Positions 30,919-39,034 of a stretch of DNA of 46,646 bases are shown in pieces (positions within the stretch are counted from its first letter, which is position 1; every line of letters begins with the position of its first letter). The position numbers were made by a program, and so were the translations under genes. The stretch covers positions 1-46,646 of the forward strand of contig DYBL01000034.1 in the NCBI GenBank assembly GCA_019418625.1. The letters are read 5' to 3'. The notes beneath the pieces are model-generated. The model did no database searches. It saw only the letters and a program-made list of their open reading frames with translations, and had not been told where the DNA came from. This DNA is from Clostridiales bacterium (GTDB taxonomy: Bacteria; Bacillota; Clostridia; Oscillospirales; Oscillospiraceae).

Positions 30919-31791
30919 TTATACGCCGGAGAGGTCGAAATCCGGGGTATACTCCTCCCGGGCGGAGGTGCGCTCCTGGGTATAGCCGTCGGTGATGCCG
31001 CAGTTTTCCATATATTGCGCCGCGGCCCGGTACTCCGCCGCCGTCACATGGCGGGCCAGATTCCCCGCCGCGCCGGGCTGGGGCGTATACTGGCTCATGA
31101 GAGAGAAGAGCACCTGACCGGGGGCGAAGTGCTCCGCCACCCAGTCGATGCACCGGCGGGTATTTTCCAGCTGGCCGGGCAGCAGCAGGTGGCGGATGAG
31201 AACGCCCCGCTTCAAAAGTCCATCCTCCAGCACGTAGGGCCCCGTCTGGCGGTACATCTCCAAAATGGCCTCCGTGGCGCGCTCGAAATAGTCCGCCGCG
31301 CCGGAGTAGCGCCGGGCCGCGTCGGCCAGGGCGTACTTGAAGTCCGGCAGGTACACCTGCACCTTTCCGTCCAAAAGCCGGATGGTCTCCGCCTTTTCGT
31401 AGCCGCCGCAGTTCCAAACCACCGGCACCGGCCATTTCTCATCCCCCAGCGCCTCCAAAATGGCGGGGGTGAACTGGGTGGGCGTCACCAGATCCAGGCA
31501 GGCCGCCCCCTGGTCGATGAGCTCGTGGAAGATCTGCCGCAGGCGCTCCACGGTGATGGGCTTTCCGAAGCCCTCCCGGGACAAAACGCCGTTTTGGCAG
31601 AAGCAGCAGCGCAGGTTGCACCCGGAGAAAAACACGCATCCGGCCCCGTGCGCGCCAACTAAGCACGGCTCCTCCCACTGGTGCAGCATGGCCTTGGCCA
31701 CCACCGGCGCGCTGGGCTGGCCGCACACGCCGCCGGGTCTGGTATCTGTCCGCTCCGCCCGGCACTCCCGGGGACAAAGGGTGCAGATCAT
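30919..31791 (-). CDS. Radical SAM protein, PflA-like
   Basis: A 290-residue radical SAM protein with the cluster motif CNLRCCFC (C58, C62, C65) after GCVFFSG; N-terminal extra cysteines (C3, C6, C10, C23) could bind another metal. It matches the uncharacterised PflA-like activases that often sit alone in Clostridia. Target unknown; pyruvate formate-lyase genes are not near. The ATG at 31791 shares four bases with the stop of tdk, so translation is coupled. Terminated at 30837-30873. Confidence 0.83.
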   Translation of the reverse strand: MICTLCPRECRAERTDTRPGGVCGQPSAPVVAKAMLHQWEEPCLVGAHGAGCVFFSGCNLRCCFCQNGVLSREGFGKPITVERLRQIFHELIDQGAACLDLVTPTQFTPAILEALGDEKWPVPVVWNCGGYEKAETIRLLDGKVQVYLPDFKYALADAARRYSGAADYFERATEAILEMYRQTGPYVLEDGLLKRGVLIRHLLLPGQLENTRRCIDWVAEHFAPGQVLFSLMSQYTPQPGAAGNLARHVTAAEYRAAAQYMENCGITDGYTQERTSAREEYTPDFDLSGV

Positions 31792-32375
31792 GGCGCGTCC
31801 GGACAAAAGTCCGGCCCCAGGTCACCGGCCATCCAGTGCTTGCGGCAAAGGCCGATGTACTGGTCGTTGGCCCCCAGCACCACCTGCTCGCCCTCCTTGA
31901 GCACCTTGCCCGTGTGGTCAAACCGGGCGTTGAACGTGGCCTTTTTGCCGCACCAGCAGATGGTCTTGACCTCCTCCAGCTTGTCCGCCATCACCAAAAG
32001 CGCCTCGCTGCCGGGGAACAGATCTCCCTTGAAGTCCGCCCGCAGGCCGTAGCACATGACAGGGATGCCCAGGTCGTCCACCAGGCTCACCAGGTACATG
32101 ACCTCCTCCTTGGTGAGGAACTGGGCCTCGTCCACGATGACGCAGGCGTTTTGCTGCAGCTCCATGACGCTCATCTTCCGCAGCTCGTCAAAGTAGATGC
32201 ACGGGTACGTCAGCCCGATGCGGGAGACCACCATGTGGTCGCCGTCCCGGGTGTCCAGCCGGGGCTTCACCAGCAGCGCCTTTTGTCCCCGCTCCTCGTA
32301 GTTGAACCGGGCCATCAGGGCGTTGGCCGTCTTGCTGGAGCCCATGGCCCCATATTTAAAGTATAGCTGTGCCAT
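31788..32375 (-). CDS. tdk: Thymidine kinase
   Basis: A 195-residue type II thymidine kinase. P-loop GAMGSSKT at 9-16, DEAQF near residue 81 (Walker B and catalytic acid), and zinc-ribbon cysteines in ICWCGKKA and GLCRKH. It phosphorylates thymidine with ATP for salvage. Follows the 32379-32837 zinc-ribbon gene after 3 bp and overlaps the radical SAM gene, so it is in an operon with the preceding small genes. Confidence 0.93.
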   Translation of the reverse strand: MAQLYFKYGAMGSSKTANALMARFNYEERGQKALLVKPRLDTRDGDHMVVSRIGLTYPCIYFDELRKMSVMELQQNACVIVDEAQFLTKEEVMYLVSLVDDLGIPVMCYGLRADFKGDLFPGSEALLVMADKLEEVKTICWCGKKATFNARFDHTGKVLKEGEQVVLGANDQYIGLCRKHWMAGDLGPDFCPDAP

Positions 32376-32378
32376 GAA

Positions 32379-32837
32379 TCAGTTTTCTCCCTCGTGTTGG
32401 TTTGCCTGCGCCTCGCCGCGCAGGGTGTCATTGTCCCATGTCTCCTCCGGCTCCGGCAGGTCTGCCACCAGCTTGCGGCAGTCCGGGCAGGTCCAGGCGA
32501 TCTTGTAGTCGCACCAGAAGGTGCCGTCTCCCCGGATGTACAGGGCGTCTTCCGCGATCCGCAGCAGACCGGGGCGCTGCCGCACTAAGCGGACGTAATC
32601 CCGTCCGCCGCACAGGTACCCCACCTCCATCTCCTTGCCGCACCAGGGGCAGTGGATGGGCACGGGCGGCGTCTCCCTCCGGGCCTTTTCCGCCTTGCGC
32701 GTTTCGTTCCAGGCCCGCAGATCTTGAAGAAGGCTCCCGTCGTCCGATCCTTTCTCCGCCTCTTCCTCCTCAGCGGCAGGGCGGCGCTTATCCGGCTCCA
32801 GGTCCCAGGGGTCCTCGCTCTTTTTCCAAAAGGCCAT
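32379..32837 (-). CDS. Zinc-ribbon protein with acidic N-terminus
   Basis: A 152-residue protein. The first 50 residues are charged and flexible (PAAEEEEAEKGSDDGS). Residues about 62-72 contain HCPWCGKEM and residues about 117-124 contain TCPDCRK, the two halves of a zinc ribbon, around a beta-rich core (LLRIAEDALYIRGDGT). No catalytic motif. The ATG at 32837 follows AAGGAGGAG; a GTG start two codons earlier is possible. Member of the tight chain mutY to radical SAM. Function unknown. Confidence 0.75.
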   Translation of the reverse strand: MAFWKKSEDPWDLEPDKRRPAAEEEEAEKGSDDGSLLQDLRAWNETRKAEKARRETPPVPIHCPWCGKEMEVGYLCGGRDYVRLVRQRPGLLRIAEDALYIRGDGTFWCDYKIAWTCPDCRKLVADLPEPEETWDNDTLRGEAQANQHEGEN

Positions 32838-32839
32838 GG

Positions 32840-33031
32840 TCACTCCTCCTTGCCGCGTCCGGTCTGGTCCACATGCCGGTCAAACGTCTCGCCGGTGCGC
32901 CGGGGCAAAAAGGAGATGGGCTCCGGCGTGGGCGCATGATGATAGTAGCGCCACAGCCACAAAAGGCACCACCCCAGCTTTCGCAGCAGCAGCGCCAAAA
33001 GGGCGATGAGCAGCAGATTAACAAGCTCCAT
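32840..33031 (-). CDS. Small single-pass membrane protein
   Basis: A 63-residue protein: a hydrophobic N-terminal helix (LVNLLLIALLALLL) and a basic C-terminal half (FLPRRTGETFDRHVDQTGR). The ATG at 33031 follows GGGGAGGA. It overlaps the neighbouring 33018-33254 gene by 14 bases and ends 2 bases before the next start. Unrecognised. Confidence 0.6.
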   Translation of the reverse strand: MELVNLLLIALLALLLRKLGWCLLWLWRYYHHAPTPEPISFLPRRTGETFDRHVDQTGRGKEE

Positions 33032-33254
33032 GGCCGTCCTCCCCGTCGTCGTCCACTTCCTCGTAGTCCACGGTGTACACCGGGCCGTCAAAATCCGGCT
33101 CTTTGGATGAAGATGTGCCGCCGCGCCTGGACCGCCGCCACAAATAGATCACCACGGCGATCACCAGAATGGGCACCGCCAGGCGCACCAATACCATCAA
33201 AATGCCCAGCAGCATGCGGAAAATGCCCAGGGGCAGGCCGATCAGCCATCCCAT
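33018..33254 (-). CDS. Small membrane protein with acidic tail
   Basis: A 78-residue protein with one long hydrophobic segment (FRMLLGILMVLVRLAVPILV) and a strongly acidic C-terminus (VDYEEVDDDGEDGHG). The ATG at 33254 follows AAAGGAG. With the 32840-33031 gene it forms an adjacent pair, one with a basic tail and the other acidic, so they may bind each other. That is inference. Confidence 0.65.
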   Translation of the reverse strand: MGWLIGLPLGIFRMLLGILMVLVRLAVPILVIAVVIYLWRRSRRGGTSSSKEPDFDGPVYTVDYEEVDDDGEDGHGAC

Positions 33255-33267
33255 TGAAATGCTCCTT

Positions 33268-34011
33268 TCATTCGTTGCACACCCAGCCCGCAGCAGGCGG
33301 GTACGTCTTTCGTTCAAATCGGGGATCGATGCCCCAGGCGGCGGCGATATCCAGCACGTCTTCCTCCTCCGGCCGGCGCGCCCCCGCTTCCCCGTCCGGC
33401 AGGGCAAAGGCGTCAAAGCCCAGCGCCCGTTCTTCCGGCGTCAGGGCTCCCGCGTCCCAGGTCACCGCTCCGTCCTCACAGCAGTACGCCCGCACGCACC
33501 GCCCCGCCTCGTATCGTGCCCAGCAGTAGGAGGAGGACCCCCGGTGGCTGGCAAAATACTGCACCCGGGGAAACCGCGCCGCCAAAGCCTCCAGCTCCTC
33601 CCGCCGGTGCGCCAGGGCAAACAGGTCCCCGCCGATCACCAGCACAAAGCCGTCCAGCGCCGGGGACAAAAACAGCCCTCCGCCGCTTCGGCCGCAGCAG
33701 GCAAGCCCCGTTTCCCAGTTTGCCGGCGTCCGTTGCAGGCAGCACATGGCTTCGGCAACCTTTTGGGGATCGTCACACTGTACCGCCAGCCAGGCGGTCT
33801 TATAGCCGAAGGGCACCGGCCCGTCCGGCTGCGCGGAGCACTCCTGGATGCCCGTCTTTCTCCTTTGGGTGCTTTTGACCCGGACGGTCCCCCCATAGAC
33901 GCCCAGATCCTTCAGCTGGCGGACCAGCTTATGGTGGCGGCGCCGCTCCCGGACCTTTTTCACCAGCCGCGATGCCAGCCAGCCCAGAAGCGCCGCCAAA
34001 ATCAGCCGCAT
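33268..34011 (-). CDS. Conserved protein of unknown function
   Basis: A 247-residue protein with a short hydrophobic N-terminus (LILAALLGWLASRLV), probably a membrane anchor, and a cytosolic part. The block WETGLACCGRSGGGLFLSPAL, followed by FVLVIGG, and VQYFASHRGSSSYCWARYEAG, resembles an uncharacterised family I recall but cannot name. Many cysteines. Overlaps the end of mutY by 10 bases. Function unknown. Confidence 0.65.
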   Translation of the reverse strand: MRLILAALLGWLASRLVKKVRERRRHHKLVRQLKDLGVYGGTVRVKSTQRRKTGIQECSAQPDGPVPFGYKTAWLAVQCDDPQKVAEAMCCLQRTPANWETGLACCGRSGGGLFLSPALDGFVLVIGGDLFALAHRREELEALAARFPRVQYFASHRGSSSYCWARYEAGRCVRAYCCEDGAVTWDAGALTPEERALGFDAFALPDGEAGARRPEEEDVLDIAAAWGIDPRFERKTYPPAAGWVCNE

Positions 34012-35093
34012 TCCGCCGCCTCCTTCAAAAGCGCCAGTGCCTGGGCGTAGTACCGCTCAAAGGCCGAGGGCACGGCCCGCTCTCCGAGCGCCGCCGCGTC
34101 CGCCCAGGTCCACTCCGGCGGCCCCTCTCCCGCCACCTCCAGAACATAGCCCGTCATGCGCCACTCCACATGGGTGAAGATGTGCTTTGCGTTCAGGCGG
34201 CTGCGCCAGGTCCTGGCCGTGAGGCCCCAGCTCCGGACCGCCGCGCCTGCGGCCGCCTCGTCCAGAGCGCCCTCCACGTTGGGAAATTCCCAAAGGCCCG
34301 CCAAAAGGCCCTCCGCCGGGCGCTTGCGCAGCGCCGCCCGGCCCTGCCGCAGCAGCAAAAATACGGTCTTGTCCTCCACCCGCCGGGGCTTTTTCGCCGC
34401 TTTCACCGGCAGCTGCGCCGCCGTGCCCCGCCTGCGGCCCAGGCAGAGGTCCGCCGCCGGGCAGAGCATGCAGGCAGGCTCCCCCGCCGGGGCGCACACG
34501 GTGGCGCCCAGCTCCATAAGGGCCTGGTTGAAAATGCGGATGTCCTCCCTGTCCCGGGGCATCGCGGCGCGCACGGCCTCCGCCGCGGCGCGCTTCACCG
34601 CCGGGGAGGCGATGTCCCCATGGTCGTCGGCCAAACGGGCCGTTACGCGCAGCACGTTGCCGTCCACCGCGGGCTCCGGCAGTCCAAAAGCCGCCGAGGC
34701 AACGGCCCCGGCGGTATAGTCTCCAATGCCCGGCAGGGCCCTGAGCCCCTCCGGCGCACAGGGGAAAGCGCCCAGCTCCGTGATGCGCCGGGCCGCTTTC
34801 TGGAGATTTCTGGCCCGGCTGTAATAGCCCAGGCCCTCCCAAAGCTTCATCAGCTGCTCCTCCGGCGCCGCCGCCAGGGCTTCCACCGTGGGGAACGCTT
34901 CGAGAAAGCGGGTGTAGTATCCCACCACCGCCGCCACCCGCGTCTGCTGGAGCATGATCTCCGACACCCAGATGGGGTAGGGGTCCTGGGTACGCCGCCA
35001 GGGAAGGTCCCGGGCATTTTGGCGGTACCAGTGCAAAAGCGGCTGCCGCAGCTCCATGAGGAGCTTTTCCATTGTCAGATCCATTTCACTCAT
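34002..35093 (-). CDS. mutY: A/G-specific adenine glycosylase
   Basis: A 363-residue MutY. The HhH-GPD core holds the catalytic E45 (SEIMLQQT) and D144 (PAVDGNV), the hairpin LPGIGDYTAG, and a 4Fe-4S loop C200-x7-C208-x2-C211-x5-C217; the usual first gap is x6, so one extra residue is present. The C-terminal NUDIX-like domain follows (EFPNVEGALDEA). It removes adenine paired with 8-oxoguanine. The start at 35093 lies about 7 bases after a perfect TATAAT, so the transcript might be leaderless; later ATGs at 35084 and 35072 are alternatives. It begins a seven-gene minus-strand chain. Confidence 0.93.
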   Translation of the reverse strand: MSEMDLTMEKLLMELRQPLLHWYRQNARDLPWRRTQDPYPIWVSEIMLQQTRVAAVVGYYTRFLEAFPTVEALAAAPEEQLMKLWEGLGYYSRARNLQKAARRITELGAFPCAPEGLRALPGIGDYTAGAVASAAFGLPEPAVDGNVLRVTARLADDHGDIASPAVKRAAAEAVRAAMPRDREDIRIFNQALMELGATVCAPAGEPACMLCPAADLCLGRRRGTAAQLPVKAAKKPRRVEDKTVFLLLRQGRAALRKRPAEGLLAGLWEFPNVEGALDEAAAGAAVRSWGLTARTWRSRLNAKHIFTHVEWRMTGYVLEVAGEGPPEWTWADAAALGERAVPSAFERYYAQALALLKEAAECG

Positions 35094-35112
35094 GGTATGA
35101 TTATATCATACC
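35094..35112. promoter_or_regulatory. Palindrome over the mutY promoter
   Basis: GGTATGAT-TAT-ATCATACC, exact 8-bp arms, covering the minus-strand -10 TATAAT (35100-35105) and touching the ATG. The outer half GGTAT/ATACC is shared with the palindrome in the CorC promoter (24397-24407). Confidence 0.6.
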
Positions 35113-35157
35113 CCGCCCTCCGTGCCCACCCCCCGGATGCTTTTTTTCAAATCCCAC

Positions 35158-35188
35158 TTGACTTTCCCCCTTCTGGAAGGTATATCAT
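35158..35188 (+). promoter_or_regulatory. Promoter with a 19-bp spacer, MerR type
   Basis: -35 TTGACT (35158-35163), spacer of 19 bp (35164-35182) containing the dyad TTCC...GGAA, -10 TATCAT (35183-35188). The long spacer is the hallmark of promoters activated by MerR-family proteins, so the next gene probably controls itself. Confidence 0.7.
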
Positions 35189-35212
35189 TCTCTCAGAAAG
35201 GGGGGCACGGCG

Positions 35213-35866
35213 TTGAAGATCAACGAGGTGGAGGCCCTGGTGGGCATCACCAAAAAGAACATCCGCTTCTACGAGTCGGAGGGGCTGCTGTGCCCCCGGC
35301 GCAACAGCGAAAACGGCTACCGGGATTACAGCAGCAGCGAGGTGGACACCCTCCGGCGCATCAAGCTCATGCGCAAGCTGGGCGTGCCGCTGGAGGAGAT
35401 CCGCCAGATGCTCTCCGGCGTGCACACGGTGGCCGACGGCATGCGCCGGCATCTGATCTCCCTGGAACGGGAGCAGGCCAACATCCAGGAGGCCATCCGC
35501 CTTTGCACGGGACTGACGGACTGCCGGGAAAAGCTGAGCGCCCTGGACGCCCAGGCTCTTTTGGAGCAGATGAGCAAGATGGAGCAGGAGGGGACCACGT
35601 TTATGGACAAGCAGAAACACGACACCAAGCGGCGCCGGTACATTGCGCCGGTGGTCATCTCCTGCCTGACGGCCGTACTGATGGCCGGGTGCATCTGGCT
35701 GATGCTCTGGGCCTATGCACAGGACCCGGCGGACGCGCCGCCCCTGCCGGTGCTGGCGCTGCTGGTGGCCATTCCCGGCGCGGTGGCGCTGGGGGTGATC
35801 CTGGCGCTGGCGTGCCGCCTGCGGGAGATTCAAAAGGGAGAAGAAGACGATGCAAAACAATACTAG
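35213..35866 (+). CDS. MerR-family regulator with two C-terminal membrane helices
   Basis: A 217-residue protein. Residues 1-70 are a MerR winged helix (INEVEALVGITKKNIRFYESEG, GYRDYSSSEVDTLRRI); 75-125 form the dimer helix. A basic linker (KQKHDTKRRRY) leads to two hydrophobic segments, about 142-168 and 176-200, so the DNA-binding part should be membrane-tethered. The TTG start at 35213 follows GGGGGG. The promoter has a 19-bp spacer. Next come a small membrane protein overlapping by 17 bases, then YbjQ and MBL genes: this may be a membrane-stress sensing unit. Confidence 0.85.
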   Translation: MKINEVEALVGITKKNIRFYESEGLLCPRRNSENGYRDYSSSEVDTLRRIKLMRKLGVPLEEIRQMLSGVHTVADGMRRHLISLEREQANIQEAIRLCTGLTDCREKLSALDAQALLEQMSKMEQEGTTFMDKQKHDTKRRRYIAPVVISCLTAVLMAGCIWLMLWAYAQDPADAPPLPVLALLVAIPGAVALGVILALACRLREIQKGEEDDAKQY

Positions 35867-36110
35867 ATCCGCCCGGCGCCGGGCGGCCATCCGCACCACG
35901 GTGCTCTGCTGCGCGGTGCTGATCATAGCGGCCATTGTGACCCTCTGGGCCCAGCGCGCCTTCTGGCCGGAGGGCATCCTTGCCCGGATGCTGCCCTACA
36001 TGGCCCTTTTATACATTCTGCTGATCCCTGCCATGGGCATCAGCCTGCGCACGAAGCTGCGGCGGATCGATGAAGAGGAGGAACGTGAACATGAAGCTTC
36101 TGACGATTGA
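35850..36110 (+). CDS. Small two-helix membrane protein
   Basis: An 86-residue protein with a basic start (NTRSARRRAAIR), two hydrophobic segments (about 17-34 and 47-65) and an acidic end (DEEEEREHEASDD). It overlaps the MerR gene by 17 bases and the next gene by 20. The hydrophobic segments resemble those in the tail of the MerR-like protein in order and length, so the two may assemble. Not a named family. Confidence 0.72.
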   Translation: MQNNTRSARRRAAIRTTVLCCAVLIIAAIVTLWAQRAFWPEGILARMLPYMALLYILLIPAMGISLRTKLRRIDEEEEREHEASDD

Positions 36111-36402
36111 GACCATCCCCGGCCAGGCCTTTGAGCCGCTGGACACGGTGAAGGGCACCGTGGTATACAGCAAAAACATCGGGCGGGACTTTATGGCCGG
36201 CATGAAGACCCTGGTGGGCGGTGAGATCGCCGGCTACACGGAGATGCTGACGGAGGCCCGGCAGATCGCCACCAAGCGCATGGTGGACGCGGCGGAGGCC
36301 CTGGGCGCCGACGCGGTCATCGGGCTGCGCTTTGCGTCCTCCTCCGTGATGCAGGGGGCCGCGGAGGTCATCGCCTACGGCACGGCGGTGAAGTTCCTGT
36401 GA
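36091..36402 (+). CDS. YbjQ-family (UPF0145) protein
   Basis: A 103-residue YbjQ-type protein of normal length with the blocks KGTVVYSKNIGRDFMAG, LGADAVIGLRF and VIAYGTAVKF. The family is described as heavy-metal-binding-like and forms pentamers; the function is unclear. ATG at 36091 after GAGGAGGA. Overlaps the next gene by 4 bases. Confidence 0.87.
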   Translation: MKLLTIETIPGQAFEPLDTVKGTVVYSKNIGRDFMAGMKTLVGGEIAGYTEMLTEARQIATKRMVDAAEALGADAVIGLRFASSSVMQGAAEVIAYGTAVKFL

Positions 36403-37112
36403 TCCGGGCCACATTTCTGGACCACAGCGGCTTTTTGGTGGAGCTTGCGGACGTGTGCCTGCTGTTCGACTGGTGGAAAGGCGCCTTGCCGCCCCTGCCG
36501 GAAAAGCCCCTGGCGGTCTTTGTGAGCCACCGCCACGAAGATCATTTCTCCCCCGCCGTTTTTTCTCTGGCGGACGGGAAGCGCCCGGTGCGCTTCCTGC
36601 TGGGACGTGACATCCGCCCCACGGAGAAAAACCGGGCCCGCTGGGGCCTGACGGACGAGCTCCTCTCCCTGTGCCGCTTCCTTGGCGGCAATGAGCACGC
36701 GGAGGTATTCCCCGGCGTCACCGTGGAGACCCTGCCCTCCACCGACGAGGGCGTGGCCTTTGTGGCGGGCGCCTGCGGCCGCACCGTCTACCACGCGGGG
36801 GACCTGCACTGGTGGCACTGGGAAGGGGAGGACAAGGCCTGGAACCGCAACATGGAAGTAAACTTCCAGCGCTTCCTCCGTCCCCTGGAGGGCCGGCACA
36901 TCGACCTTGCCATGGTGCCCCTGGACGGCCGGCTGGAGGACGCCTTTGACTGGGGCCTTGCCTATTTCCTTACCCATACGGATACGGACACGGTGCTGCC
37001 CATGCACCAGTGGGGCCAGTTTTCCCTGACGGAGCGCTTTTGCGCCCTGCACCCGGAGCTTGCGCCCCGCATCCGGCCCGTCACCGCCCCGGGGCAGACA
37101 TTCACCATCTAA
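36399..37112 (+). CDS. Metallo-beta-lactamase-fold hydrolase
   Basis: A 237-residue MBL-fold protein with SHRHEDHF (first metal motif, near residue 43-50), HAGDLHWWHW near 130 (second motif) and a third histidine in PMHQWGQF near 205. The motif HSGFLVEL at the start is the usual first strand. GTG start at 36399 in the overlap GTGA with the YbjQ gene. No RNase Z or glyoxalase signature; substrate unknown, possibly a small metabolite or lactone. Confidence 0.8.
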   Translation: MIRATFLDHSGFLVELADVCLLFDWWKGALPPLPEKPLAVFVSHRHEDHFSPAVFSLADGKRPVRFLLGRDIRPTEKNRARWGLTDELLSLCRFLGGNEHAEVFPGVTVETLPSTDEGVAFVAGACGRTVYHAGDLHWWHWEGEDKAWNRNMEVNFQRFLRPLEGRHIDLAMVPLDGRLEDAFDWGLAYFLTHTDTDTVLPMHQWGQFSLTERFCALHPELAPRIRPVTAPGQTFTI

Positions 37113-37132
37113 ACAGAGCAGGAGGGACCGCC

Positions 37133-37456
37133 ATGATCATCGACGGCAACGAACTGGCCATCCTTCAGGACCGGCTGGAAAAGGAGGGCCGCCATCAGGA
37201 GGCCTGGGACGTGAAGCAGGCGTTTTTGCGGCAGGTGCGCGCGTCAGGGGACCACTGCCCCTGCCCGGAGAGCTGCCCCCACCACGGCAACTGCTTCGAG
37301 TGCGTGACGCTGCACCGGGGGCACCGGGACCATCTGCCCATGTGCATGTGGGACATGGTCAACGAACGGCTGCACCTGCTCTCCCACATGACGGAGGGCA
37401 CGCTCCGGCACTACGAGGAGACCCATGCAAAAGAAGAAAAAAAGCAGGACGCCTGA
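37133..37456 (+). CDS. Small Cys/His-rich protein
   Basis: A 107-residue protein with the cluster CPCPESCPHHGNCFECV near 42-58, then MCMWDM. The cysteine-histidine layout could bind a metal; similar Cys-rich stretches occur in uncharacterised Clostridia proteins. The ATG at 37133 follows AGGAGGGA, 20 bp after the MBL gene. The stop codon is inside the loop of the terminator 37439-37470. Confidence 0.7.
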   Translation: MIIDGNELAILQDRLEKEGRHQEAWDVKQAFLRQVRASGDHCPCPESCPHHGNCFECVTLHRGHRDHLPMCMWDMVNERLHLLSHMTEGTLRHYEETHAKEEKKQDA

Positions 37457-37470
37457 GCGTCCTGCTTTTT
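37439..37470. terminator. Bidirectional terminator between convergent genes
   Basis: Stem AAAAAGCAGGACGC (37439-37452) / GCGTCCTGCTTTTT (37457-37470); the loop holds the stop codon of the upstream gene. Confidence 0.85.
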
Positions 37471-37475
37471 TATTT

Positions 37476-38525
37476 TCATGACATGCCCGCGCCGCTCTGG
37501 GCCGGCAGCAGCCAGCTGCCCTCCTGGGGCGGCGTGTCCGCCGCCGTGAGCATCACGGCAAAATCCGTGCCCTCGGCAGCCGCCTCCACCTGATCGGCGA
37601 GGGCTGCGGCGTCCGCAGGCGCCGCGGCGGCATAGATCCGGTCCGCCCGCTGGGCCGTATCCGCCAGAGAAAGCCCCGCGGCATCGTCGCTGCCCTGGGT
37701 GATGACCTGGGCGGGCAGCTCCACGGAGAGCGTCACGTCATAGGGCTCCAGGGCCGCGGCCATCTCGTCCAGGAACGCCGCCAGATTCTCCGCCCGGGGC
37801 GTGGTGCCGTAGGCGATCTTATCCAGCTTTCCCTCCGTGGGATAGCTCACGTCCGTCAGCAAGATCTCGTCAAAGCCCAGCTTGGCAAGCTCCTCCGCCA
37901 GGGCACACAGGTACTGCCGGGCGGCGGGCTTGGCCGGGTCCAGCCACTGGCTGTTGCTGCCGTCGTAGAAGATATAGCCGCCGGTATTCTTCAGCCCCAT
38001 GCCCTCCACGTCCGCGTTGGCGGCCAGGGGGTCATGGAAGCAGGAGAGGATGGCGATGGTGTGGGTATCCGCGGCGTTCAGCGCCTCCAGGGCGGCCGCA
38101 GTGCCTGCTTCGGTGCGCACGGCGCCGCTGACGGCACCGGCCGCGTCAAAGTAGACGTGACCTGCGGCATCCTTCATGGTCACAGCCACCGCGTCACAGG
38201 TCTGGTCGGTATAGGTGCCCCCGGTGAGCACCGCGCCGTCCCACACGGTCAAAGGCGCAGTGGAAAGCTGCATGGCCCGGACGGTCTTGGAGGTCTTTTC
38301 CTGGATCACCAGGTTCACATCCTCCTCTTCCTCCGGCGGGGTCTGCTCCGCGGATTCTCCGGGCAGGGACAGACGGGGCCGGCCGCTCTCATCATAGACC
38401 ACATACTCCTGCATGCGGATAAATGCCAGAGAAGCCACGATCACCAGCACCAAAATGACCGCCAGTATGATCTTGCCCTTGGAACCGCGGCCCCGGTAGC
38501 TTCTGTATCCTCTTGCGCCCGCCAT
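37476..38525 (-). CDS. Membrane-anchored putative glycoside hydrolase (DUF4015)
   Basis: A 349-residue protein. A basic N-terminus and one membrane helix (about 18-37) place the rest outside the cell; an acidic linker (PPEEEEDVN) follows. The C-terminal part, about 95-290, resembles the DUF4015 putative glycosyl-hydrolase barrel (VWDGAVLTGGTY, WLDPAKPAARQYLCALAEEL, GFDEILLTDVSYPTE). The substrate is unknown, perhaps a wall polysaccharide. ATG after AAAGGAGG. Confidence 0.78.
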   Translation of the reverse strand: MAGARGYRSYRGRGSKGKIILAVILVLVIVASLAFIRMQEYVVYDESGRPRLSLPGESAEQTPPEEEEDVNLVIQEKTSKTVRAMQLSTAPLTVWDGAVLTGGTYTDQTCDAVAVTMKDAAGHVYFDAAGAVSGAVRTEAGTAAALEALNAADTHTIAILSCFHDPLAANADVEGMGLKNTGGYIFYDGSNSQWLDPAKPAARQYLCALAEELAKLGFDEILLTDVSYPTEGKLDKIAYGTTPRAENLAAFLDEMAAALEPYDVTLSVELPAQVITQGSDDAAGLSLADTAQRADRIYAAAAPADAAALADQVEAAAEGTDFAVMLTAADTPPQEGSWLLPAQSGAGMS

Positions 38526-38558
38526 GCTCCTGCCTCCTTTCCTGCGCCGCAGCGGCGT

Positions 38559-38999
38559 TTACTCCTGTTCCAGCGCCATGATCTTGTTCACCCGGCGCTC
38601 ATGACGTCCGCCCTCAAATTCCGTGGACAAAAAGACCTCCACCATGCGCTCGGCCATGTTCTTGCCGGTGAAGCCCGCGCCGATGGCCATCATGTTGGCA
38701 TCGTTGTGACGGCGGGTCATCTCCGCCTGGAGGCAGTCGGCGCAGTGGGCACAGCGGATGCCCTTGACCTTGTTGGCGGCAATGGAGATGCCGATACCGG
38801 TGGTGCACACCACGATGCCCCGGTCGCATTTGCCCTCCGCCACCGCACGGGCGGCGGCAGCGCCGAAGTCGGGATAGTCGCAGCTGTCCAGGCTGTGGCA
38901 GCCAAAATCCTCATAGGTATGGCCCAGCTTGTCCAGCACGCCCTTGATGTACTCCTTGAGCTCATAGCCGCCGTGGTCGCAGCCCAACGCGATTTTCAT
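38559..38999 (-). CDS. rpiB: Ribose-5-phosphate isomerase B
   Basis: A 146-residue RpiB of normal length. Conserved parts: GCDHGGYELKEYI (7-19), catalytic cysteine in VCTTGIGISIAANKV (near 65), and RRHNDANMMAIGA (near 97). It interconverts ribose-5-P and ribulose-5-P. Promoter at 39035-39064, inside the end of the PHP gene. Ribosome site GAGGAGGG. Confidence 0.94.
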   Translation of the reverse strand: MKIALGCDHGGYELKEYIKGVLDKLGHTYEDFGCHSLDSCDYPDFGAAAARAVAEGKCDRGIVVCTTGIGISIAANKVKGIRCAHCADCLQAEMTRRHNDANMMAIGAGFTGKNMAERMVEVFLSTEFEGGRHERRVNKIMALEQE

Positions 39000-39034
39000 G
39001 GTGAAAGCCCTCCTCGTTCAAATTTTGCAGAAAT

